Positions 58,052 to 64,000 of a stretch of DNA of 64,000 nt are shown here, piece after piece. The notes beneath the pieces are model-generated. The model was not told the DNA's origin. It saw nothing but the letters and a program-made list of their open reading frames with translations, and did no database searches. How positions within the stretch are numbered: the first letter of the stretch is position 1; every line of letters begins with the position of its first letter. Source of the stretch: Paenibacillus sp. Root444D2 (lineage in GTDB: Bacteria; Bacillota; Bacilli; Paenibacillales; NBRC-103111); the NCBI RefSeq assembly GCF_001426375.1, contig NZ_LMEO01000004.1, positions 102,742 to 166,741 on the forward strand, read 5' to 3'. Made by a program: the position numbers and the translations under genes.

Positions 58052-60235
58052 TCAGTCTCGGATCACCTGTACCTGTTGCGGAAAATCGTGGGCCCACTGT
58101 CCATGGTTGTATGCAAGACGAATCATTCCAGAAGGGACGCGGACTTCCAGCGTAAAATGCTCCCATTGTGCCGGAATTTTTGGTGAAAATGAAATTTCCT
58201 TCCACCCCGGTTTGGAAGGTTTCAGTCCGATGATTTCCTCGATCAGCAACGGTACCGGAGCACTTGCCCAAGGGTGACAGAGACTGGTATTCCATTTCTG
58301 TTCTTTCCCCCAGGCCTCAAAACAAGTCGTAGCGCCTTCTTTCAGCATATTTCCCCATGAATGTTCTTCTTCTGAGCTCATAAGCTCATATATCAACGAA
58401 TGTTCTCCAACCCTCGCCAAAGCTTTTAAGACAAAATAGGAAAAGTACACGCCGCACGAAAATCTTTTCTCGCGAATTTGATCTACGATAGATGGAATGG
58501 ATTCCTCCGGAGCCAGATTAAAGAGCAATGGCAGCACATTGGCATGCAGCGCATGATGACTGCTTCCCTCTGCATCTGTAAATAAACGGTGGGTCGGATC
58601 ATAAAAAACTTCGATGAAGCGTTTTTTTAGCCGTGAAAGATCATCCTCGTAAGAAATCCCAAGCAAATCACGTATCTCATTCACTGCTTGGATGCAGCCA
58701 AGATAAAACGCATTAACCACGTTATGGCAACCGGGACCTATCGGCTTCGTTAGTTCAAAATCGTATTCATCGCGCAGTTCCTTCGGCCAATCAACCAAAT
58801 TCCATTTATCAGTGATTTCATGTAACAATCCATCGCCACGATCGTAGGCTTGAAAATGACGGAGCAGTTCCTCGGCATAAGGATACATGTCCCGCAAAAA
58901 GGTGAGATCCCCGCTGTATCGATAATATTCCAGTAATTGCAGCGGCCACTGAAGTGAAAAGTCAGCAATCTCTTGCATAAAGTTTCCTGGAACTACTGAC
59001 ATGAGACCAGGGCACGTAGAGGAACTAAGAGCAAATTGCTCAATTGCCTTCTTATACAATCGTAGATCGCCGCTGAGGAGCATGTGAGCATGCCCAATTA
59101 CCGTATTATCGCCCAAGTATTGTCCTTTCTCACGGGTCGGACAGTCAACAAAGTTTTCTTGGGAACCGTATTTGACTCCGTTTTTACATATTTGAAAAAT
59201 TTGGTTCATCAAGTCATCCGAGCTTTCAAAACGACAGCTTTCTTCATTAAAAGGATAGTGTCTGACGATCGCTTGGAACGAATCCGGACGAATCGCTTGT
59301 TCAGGGCCGAACACTTCCACGTATCGAAAGCCTTTGTAATCGTAAAGGTCCAATTTATCTTTATCCCCGGATAGCGTCCAGCGATCTTGATAAGTACAGT
59401 TGCAGCGCATGTTAAATCTGACCGCTTGTCCATCTTCTTCCAGTTCTTCACCGCAGCGGATTTCGATTTCTGCGCCTGCTTCCCCTTCCGCCTCCATGGT
59501 AAACTGGCCAGTGATTTCCTCGCCAAAATCAATCCAGTAATGACCGGGAGCCCTTCTTACCACGCTATGCGGCTGCTTCTCATAAACCGATAATATCGGT
59601 GTCGGCTGCTCTACAAGCGTATAGTCCGCTTGATCGTTCGTCTGGACGGGAAGCCAAGCGGAGTCATCAAAGGAAAGATCCTTCCAGCCTTTTTCCGACT
59701 TTCTGGCATCGATATGCTCGGCAAATTGCGTCAAATAGCCAAAAGTCTCCCCTTTCAGGAATTCTTCTGCCCGTTTAGCTCGCCAAGTCTCATCGGTTTT
59801 AACGAGAACACGGTCACCCGTTGTCAGCTCTGCGATAAGCCCCTGCCTGTAATCGCCGCTGTTATATGCCCGATTAACTAGTCCTTGGTAATATACATGG
59901 ACAGCGATGACATTGTTCCCCTCTTGAAGAAAGGGACTAACATCCATCCGATTATAATAATAATGGCCAGCATCGTTTTGAGCCGGGCCCTGAGCAACAA
60001 ACCGGCCGTTCAGGTATAGCTTGTAGTAATCGTCCGCTGTAATGTCCATATATAAGGAAACAAGATCAATAGACTCCAGATTAAATGTGGTCCTTACAAG
60101 CCAATGATGATGCTGCAAATCCTCACGATGCGTCTCTGATTCAGCAGCATCCATTTCTTTATGAAATAGATCCAATGGTTCCATCGATCTAAACGGGGTA
60201 TCCGTTATCCAACGTGCTTGCCAATGCTTAGACAA
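58052..60235 (-). CDS. GH78 alpha-L-rhamnosidase-like protein
   Basis: About 727 residues: N-terminal beta-sandwich with YYKLYLNGRFVAQGPAQND, then the (alpha/alpha)6 barrel with ENFVDCPTREKGQYLGD, where GH78 enzymes keep their general acid Glu, and a C-terminal beta domain (SFSPKIPAQW). No signal peptide, so it acts on imported rhamnosides. Start is TTG 60235 with AGGGGAGAG shortly upstream; the frame runs further to 60337, but that part is the duplicated leader block. With the LplABC-type importer it points to use of rhamnose-containing plant glycans. Other GH78-like activities are possible. Confidence 0.9.
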   Translation of the reverse strand: MSKHWQARWITDTPFRSMEPLDLFHKEMDAAESETHREDLQHHHWLVRTTFNLESIDLVSLYMDITADDYYKLYLNGRFVAQGPAQNDAGHYYYNRMDVSPFLQEGNNVIAVHVYYQGLVNRAYNSGDYRQGLIAELTTGDRVLVKTDETWRAKRAEEFLKGETFGYLTQFAEHIDARKSEKGWKDLSFDDSAWLPVQTNDQADYTLVEQPTPILSVYEKQPHSVVRRAPGHYWIDFGEEITGQFTMEAEGEAGAEIEIRCGEELEEDGQAVRFNMRCNCTYQDRWTLSGDKDKLDLYDYKGFRYVEVFGPEQAIRPDSFQAIVRHYPFNEESCRFESSDDLMNQIFQICKNGVKYGSQENFVDCPTREKGQYLGDNTVIGHAHMLLSGDLRLYKKAIEQFALSSSTCPGLMSVVPGNFMQEIADFSLQWPLQLLEYYRYSGDLTFLRDMYPYAEELLRHFQAYDRGDGLLHEITDKWNLVDWPKELRDEYDFELTKPIGPGCHNVVNAFYLGCIQAVNEIRDLLGISYEDDLSRLKKRFIEVFYDPTHRLFTDAEGSSHHALHANVLPLLFNLAPEESIPSIVDQIREKRFSCGVYFSYFVLKALARVGEHSLIYELMSSEEEHSWGNMLKEGATTCFEAWGKEQKWNTSLCHPWASAPVPLLIEEIIGLKPSKPGWKEISFSPKIPAQWEHFTLEVRVPSGMIRLAYNHGQWAHDFPQQVQVIRD

Positions 60236-60297
60236 TCTTATCTCTCCCCTAAAATTGAATTCGAATATTTGTAGTTGAACAGAAGAACTAAAATTCT

Positions 60298-60386
60298 CCT
60301 GCGATCCAACTGTACAACTGAAAAGTGAGGAGAACAATCGTTCATTTTCCCTCGATCAACAATATTCTCAAATAAAAAAGAACCGT
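60298..60386 (-). promoter_or_regulatory. duplicated leader block, copy B (before GH78 gene)
   Basis: 89 bp almost identical to 55583-55673; it ends 63 nt upstream of the TTG start of the GH78 gene. The 424-bp gap 60236-60659 contains this block, the repeat at 60388-60444 and a possible gene remnant. Confidence 0.6.
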
Positions 60387-60387
60387 C

Positions 60388-60444
60388 ATGATGCTGCAAA
60401 TCCTCGCGATGCGTCTCTGATTCAGCTACATCCATCTCTTTATG
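60388..60444 (-). repeat. 57-bp duplicate of the 5' coding part of the GH78 gene
   Basis: It repeats 60107-60163 with a few substitutions and encodes the same HKEMD-AESETHREDLQHH stretch, but here it lies upstream of the leader block and outside any gene. Confidence 0.8.
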
Positions 60445-60596
60445 CTTCCGATTCCACAATATGGGTTTCAGAAGCCAAAGTCAACATTTCAGGAGCTCGA
60501 TGGTACACCGGCATGAACTCCAATATTTCTTGACATGCAATCACAATTTGTCCGTTTAGCTGCCGTTCATAATTGGACTGTCTTCTACACCCTCAT
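60440..60596 (-). pseudogene. possible C-terminal remnant of an unidentified gene
   Basis: A 50-codon open stretch on the minus strand, from after a TGA near 60597 to TAA at 60440-60442, has protein-like composition (…YERQLNGQIVIACQEI…, ending THIVESEA). It has no start or ribosome binding site. It could be the 3' end of a gene deleted when the leader block was duplicated. I do not recognise the family. Confidence 0.3.
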
Positions 60597-60659
60597 TCGT
60601 GAACTGCATAACGAAACTTATACTATTGAAACAATTAACATGATTAAAGGAGCATCGAA

Positions 60660-60827
60660 ATGCTGACCAATATGGAGGAAAGAAAAATCACTAATGGAGA
60701 TATTGACCTGATGATTGCCGAGATTGAGGAAGGCTGGAGAGAGTTGAATATGATCAGTAGGTCTTGTCGGGATATTAGGGAGGATCTGGTTAGGCTAACG
60801 CAGGTTTTGGATGAAATCTTTTATTAA
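60660..60827 (+). CDS. 55-residue hypothetical protein
   Basis: A short ORF with an excellent ribosome binding site (AAAGGAG, 7 nt before ATG 60660). The product is acidic and helical (about one third Glu/Asp/Arg, no Pro), with heptad-like spacing in IAEIEEGWRELNMISRS and LVRLTQVLDEIFY, compatible with a small coiled coil. Family not recognised. A weak promoter (-10 TATACT at 60619-60624) precedes it. Confidence 0.6.
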   Translation: MLTNMEERKITNGDIDLMIAEIEEGWRELNMISRSCRDIREDLVRLTQVLDEIFY

Positions 60828-60938
60828 ATACTGGTGTTACTTGTTAAAATGGTAACATCTTTCAATGCCTTTGTAAGACATTTATGTTTTAATGAACATA
60901 TAGTTAATTGAAATTTGAGAGAAAAGGAGTTAATAACT

Positions 60939-61343
60939 ATGAAAATAGCCTCTTTTCTATTACCCAAAGAGAAGGTTGCCTTTATCACATCGTCTGCTTC
61001 CATGCAGGAAGCCTTAGAAGAATTAGAAAATCACTATTACACAGCACTTCCCCTAGTTGATAGTGACGGGAAATATGTAGGCACATTGTCGGAAGGTGAC
61101 CTATTGTGGACGTTAAAGAATACACCTGGGATTCATTTTGATAATATCCATCAAGTGCCCGTGAGCGAAATCGAGAAGCATATTCATAATGAGTCCGTTT
61201 CAATTCATGCACACATGGAAGATATGCTGGCGTTAGCAGCAGATCAAAATTTTGTTCCGGTTGTTGATGATGACAATATTTTCATAGGCATTATTCGTCG
61301 AAAAGATATTATTGAATACTATATGAGAAATATTACCGATTGA
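60939..61343 (+). CDS. CBS domain-pair protein
   Basis: A 134-residue protein made of two CBS motifs: KVAFITSSASMQEALEELEN...YTALPLVDSDGKYVG (first; residues 12-55) and SVSIHAHMEDMLALA...FVPVVDDDNIFIGIIRRKDII (second; about 85-130). CBS pairs bind adenylates such as AMP, ATP or c-di-AMP. Start ATG 60939 has AAGGAG 9 nt upstream; the TTG at 60915 lies before that signal. Regulatory partner unknown. It is longer in pattern than, and not clearly orthologous to, B. subtilis DarB. Confidence 0.88.
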   Translation: MKIASFLLPKEKVAFITSSASMQEALEELENHYYTALPLVDSDGKYVGTLSEGDLLWTLKNTPGIHFDNIHQVPVSEIEKHIHNESVSIHAHMEDMLALAADQNFVPVVDDDNIFIGIIRRKDIIEYYMRNITD

Positions 61344-61489
61344 TGAACCCAGTGCCCCTGATTCAAGTTCCATGAGGATTGACTTGGCCAAGCAATAACC
61401 TTTCCCCTTTTATAGCCTCCATAAATTTCCTAATTAACAATCAATCCCAAATAAACGTTTATTGTGTTAAATTGTCTGTTAACAGAACA

Positions 61490-61513
61490 AGCTGCCCAAT
61501 TAAATTGCGGCAG
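61490..61513. terminator. hairpin between convergent CBS and DUF3231 genes
   Basis: GCTGCC-CAATTAAATTGC-GGCAGC, a stem of 6 bp extended through CAATT/AATTG; the T-run is weak. The rest of the 228-bp gap shows nothing coding. Confidence 0.5.
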
Positions 61514-61571
61514 CCTAGATGTGTTATTGAGCATTGCTCTTCGTTAGTAAAGAACGCATAACATTTTTCTA

Positions 61572-62579
61572 TCATGATTTAGTTAGTTGTTTTCTATCTT
61601 CTACTTGTGGTGGTTCCTCCATCCAACCGTGTTTGATCATTAGTTCTCCACCGTCTTTGACAAAGGGTACAATTTTCTGAGTAAGTCGAGCCATCGTTAA
61701 CAGCAAATCACTTCGTAAGCTAAAAGCTCCACCAAGCGCATTGCTCCCAATACTAAATGATCCTAACAAGTTAGTGATATACATCATTAACTTATCCGAA
61801 AATGGAGCAACAGTAGAATTCGTCGCTTTCCCTCCGGGAGTAGCCGGCGGCTCTATGTAATCTTGACGTAAAAATTCACCTAGAGTGGTTTCAATGTCCT
61901 TTGACAATTTCATTCCTTCAACAAAATATTCTTTGACATGTTTATCATTTGCCACTTGAGCGAATCCAATCATTAATTGCATGCCTACAAGGTTTGTTTC
62001 AATAGCATGATGTATAAGGGATATTTCAATTGCATTTAATGATCTTGTTTCCCTTAACAAATTAAACCCTGATAAATAATTATTATCTTTAACAAAGGTA
62101 ACTTCTTTGGGCATTGTCATAAAAGGCGGGCGGGCAAGAACCCCTTTATCTAAAAGAAACTCTGTACATTGGTCAAACATCTCTTGTGCGTTTGCTGTTA
62201 ATTGCTTAAATAATTGTCTTATATCTTTACGATAGGACATCGTCGAGTGCATTGCAAAAAGGCTAGCCTCAATCTTACTTATCATATGTAAAAACATAGG
62301 TTCATATAGATAATCAAATAACTTAGGAACTCCTTTATTAACGTCGTTCGCTGTAAAGCCAAGTGGAATAACGGCTCCTTCTTGTTGGAAAATAGTTATT
62401 ATGGATTCTACAATTTGTTCCGATGAATCGTAAGTTGACTTTAAGATTTGTTGAATTTCTTCATTCTCAACGTGTTCAAGGAAATACTCTAAGAATCTCA
62501 ATAACATTGTTTTTTCTTGATAAGTCATCCACAAGTTCCCTATTTCTGATGACGTCAATGGTACATGGTTTGAATTCAT
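61572..62579 (-). CDS. DUF3231 family protein
   Basis: A 335-residue protein of two similar halves, each a four-helix ferritin-like bundle: LTSSEIGNLWMTYQEKTMLLRF in the first (shown in part: LTSSEIGNLWMTYQ), and RSLNAIEISLIHHAIE in the second. DUF3231 is common in spore-forming Bacillales; some members are linked to spore coat or germination, but no function is firmly known. Monocistronic, convergent with the CBS gene. Confidence 0.9.
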   Translation of the reverse strand: MNSNHVPLTSSEIGNLWMTYQEKTMLLRFLEYFLEHVENEEIQQILKSTYDSSEQIVESIITIFQQEGAVIPLGFTANDVNKGVPKLFDYLYEPMFLHMISKIEASLFAMHSTMSYRKDIRQLFKQLTANAQEMFDQCTEFLLDKGVLARPPFMTMPKEVTFVKDNNYLSGFNLLRETRSLNAIEISLIHHAIETNLVGMQLMIGFAQVANDKHVKEYFVEGMKLSKDIETTLGEFLRQDYIEPPATPGGKATNSTVAPFSDKLMMYITNLLGSFSIGSNALGGAFSLRSDLLLTMARLTQKIVPFVKDGGELMIKHGWMEEPPQVEDRKQLTKS

Positions 62580-62714
62580 TGGCTATACTCCCTTGTTTTA
62601 ATGATTATTCTTTTCCATTAACTCAATTTAAATTCCCAAGTCCCCCACAATTTGTTGTGGCTATTATTCCCTCCAACTTCGTGATTTAGTATTAAAGTGC
62701 CGTTTCTTTAGCGA

Positions 62715-62745
62715 GAAAAAAAGAAGCCGCGTCATAGCAGCTTCT
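62715..62745 (-). terminator. intrinsic terminator after AAA ATPase gene
   Basis: On the minus strand AGAAGCTGC...GCGGCTTCT is followed by a run of T, beginning about 20 nt after the stop at 62765. Confidence 0.8.
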
Positions 62746-62764
62746 GTTAAAGTAAAGTTTTTCG

Positions 62765-63490
62765 TTAATTGTTATCATCGGAATCGGAAAATAGCTCCTG
62801 CAAGACCGTCTTTCTGTTTTCAAGAAACCGTCTTGTGATGATGTAATGTAACGTGTCCTCATATCTAATTTCCTCTATGGGATGAACATCAAAGTTAATA
62901 ATCTGTGCATCTGGAAATCCGAGAAGTATCGGAGAATGCGTTGCAATGATGAACTGAGCTTCTTTCTCTAAATCCTTGATAACACGCATTAATGCCAATT
63001 GCCTTGCAGGGGATAAAGCCGCCTCAGGTTCGTCGAGAAGGTAAATCGCCTTTTTTCCAAAACGATGTTTAAAAAGAGAAAGAAACGCTTCACCATGCGA
63101 TTGCTCATGTAAAGAACGACCACCGTAATACTGCAGGCTTTCGGGCAACGTATCCAAATGGGAAGCAAAGTGATAAAAAGTCTCTGCTCTTAGGAAAAAG
63201 CCATTCATGATTTTAGGCATCCATGAAAGACGAAGATGATCCCCCAGAATGGAATGCGAAGCCTCTACATCATAATAGTTGTTCTTCCCTCCACCAGCCG
63301 TATTAAACCCGCTTTGATAAGCAATTGCTTCAAGGAGCGTTGATTTACCCGAACCATTCTCCCCAACAAGAAAGGTGACATTCGTTCGAAAAGAAAGTGA
63401 CTTTAAAGATTTCACAGCAGGTATAGAAAATGGATAAGTTTTCGGATCCGTATGATCATTCCTCAGAATCTCAAGGCTTCGTAAGTACAT
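62765..63490 (-). CDS. stand-alone AAA (ABC/SMC-like) ATPase
   Basis: A 241-residue ATPase: Walker A VGENGSGKST, a signature-like stretch SLHEQSHGEAFLSLF, Walker B AIYLLDEPEAAL and switch histidine ATHSP. This is the short AAA_21-type seen in OLD/RloC-like families but without a nuclease or toprim domain, so I do not call it a defence gene. ATG 63490 is preferred (GGAG 10 nt upstream); the frame extends to 63514. Monocistronic, with its own terminator. Confidence 0.85.
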   Translation of the reverse strand: MYLRSLEILRNDHTDPKTYPFSIPAVKSLKSLSFRTNVTFLVGENGSGKSTLLEAIAYQSGFNTAGGGKNNYYDVEASHSILGDHLRLSWMPKIMNGFFLRAETFYHFASHLDTLPESLQYYGGRSLHEQSHGEAFLSLFKHRFGKKAIYLLDEPEAALSPARQLALMRVIKDLEKEAQFIIATHSPILLGFPDAQIINFDVHPIEEIRYEDTLHYIITRRFLENRKTVLQELFSDSDDNN

Positions 63491-63622
63491 TAATTTCAAC
63501 TCCAAACAAAACATTCATGAGCCTAGTCTATGTTGTTATTTTAACATAACCGCCGTTATTACATGATAAGCTATTACATATACTCTGGTCGCAATTGACC
63601 TTCCGAAGGTGAGGTCGAGCTA

Positions 63623-63841
63623 GTGCCTAAGATGCTGGAATCCGATGCAGATCTATTTACCGCAGCATTATCACAAACTCCGGTTTCCGTGTGGCAAACG
63701 GACGCTGACGGTGTTTACTGCGAAGTAGATCGCGGAATCATCGAAAAGTTCACTAATAAATCAGTGAGACTGAGCACGAGAACGGATGATATCGCCTATT
63801 ACTTCCGTGATGATGGAACCCTATTTCGTGCTGAAACGTAA
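63623..63841 (+). CDS. small hypothetical protein, 72 residues
   Basis: Reads MPKMLESDADLFTAALSQ and continues VSVWQTDADGVYCEVDRG, with a coherent, acidic soluble composition. Start GTG 63623 (ribosome binding site weak: GGTGAGG about 11 nt upstream); ATG 63632 is the alternative. Family not recognised. The group II intron end begins about 60 nt downstream on the other strand. Confidence 0.55.
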   Translation: MPKMLESDADLFTAALSQTPVSVWQTDADGVYCEVDRGIIEKFTNKSVRLSTRTDDIAYYFRDDGTLFRAET

Positions 63842-63902
63842 AAAAGAAAAGACCGGGATAAACAAGCCAATGATATTTCACGCAAGCTCCCAATACTTGA
63901 AC

Positions 63903-64000
63903 TAGAGTAAAGGGCTGAATATTCAGCCCCTCCTCATCAAACCGTACATGAAGTTTTCCCTCATACGGCTTTCCGATGTTCTTCAATCATGAGCATGCGG
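63903..64000 (-). mobile_element. 3' end of a group II intron (domains V and VI), rest beyond right edge
   Basis: On the minus strand, positions 63972-63939 form a 34-nt domain V: AAAGCCGTATG...CATGTACGGTTT with the catalytic AGC and a GAAA-type loop. Domain VI follows as a hairpin GGGCTGAATATTCAGCCC (63911-63928), and the intron should end near 63903-63906. The body, probably with the reverse transcriptase/maturase gene, lies outside the window. Confidence 0.8.

Noticed and set aside
62765..63490. Anti-phage defence function for the AAA ATPase
   Set aside because: No nuclease, toprim or other effector domain or partner gene is adjacent, so only the ATPase can be supported.

Overview
The window looks like a chromosome segment of a Paenibacillus-type soil Firmicute. 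Reasons seen in the sequence: moderate GC, strong AGGAGG-type ribosome binding sites with frequent GTG and TTG starts, YesM/YesN-type two-component pairs beside sugar ABC importers, EcsAB, DUF5667 and DUF3231 proteins, and a lysine riboswitch of the Bacillota kind. This is an inference from gene content; no rRNA or other taxonomic marker is present.

Layout. (1) 1-3.7 kb: a partial GH127 arabinofuranosidase divergent from an AraC regulator, then a 5'-truncated Gfo/Idh/MocA oxidoreductase. (2) 3.9-15.75 kb, minus strand: a fructan/sucrose locus in the order sugar-binding lipoprotein, sensor kinase, response regulator, exported GH32 levanase-type enzyme, two ABC permeases, fructokinase, cytoplasmic GH32. 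Two tandem-repeat arrays lie between its genes. (3) 16-25.9 kb: unlinked genes (DUF5667 protein, MepB-like protein, pirin, soluble histidine kinase, subtilisin, EcsAB, WYL regulator, a truncated SRPBCC gene, EVE protein). (4) 26-40 kb, minus strand: a second carbohydrate locus with sensor kinase, response regulator, binding protein, two permeases, GH2 beta-galactosidase, an SDR dehydrogenase and a two-subunit PLP enzyme related to, but clearly divergent from, glycine dehydrogenase GcvPA/GcvPB. An array of six palindromes sits in front of the beta-galactosidase. A GH63-like hydrolase with its own terminator and cre site (40.2-41.9 kb) lies just upstream. (5) 42-47.2 kb: a small membrane-protein/XRE/DUF4386 operon with a clear auto-operator pair, a LysP-type permease under a lysine riboswitch, an AlkZ-related protein and a PEP mutase/isocitrate lyase family protein. 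(6) 47.3-60.6 kb, minus strand: a third glycan locus with a GH78 rhamnosidase-like enzyme, a membrane-anchored AraC regulator, LplB/LplC-type permeases, a binding lipoprotein and a 1505-residue exported multidomain protein. A near-identical 90-bp block stands in front of both transcription units of this locus. (7) 60.6-64 kb: a 55-residue ORF, a CBS protein, DUF3231, an AAA ATPase, a small hypothetical, and the 3' end of a group II intron entering from the right edge.

How it fits together. Each glycan locus couples a membrane sensor/AraC regulator to an importer without its own ATPase (a shared MsmX-type ATPase is expected elsewhere) and to hydrolases acting outside or inside the cell. CcpA-type cre sites indicate carbon catabolite control in at least two places. 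The most unusual material is the GcvP-like pair in a beta-galactosidase operon, the paired palindrome array in front of it, the exported GH39-like protein that seems to lack the usual nucleophile, and the duplicated promoter-leader block of the rhamnosidase locus.
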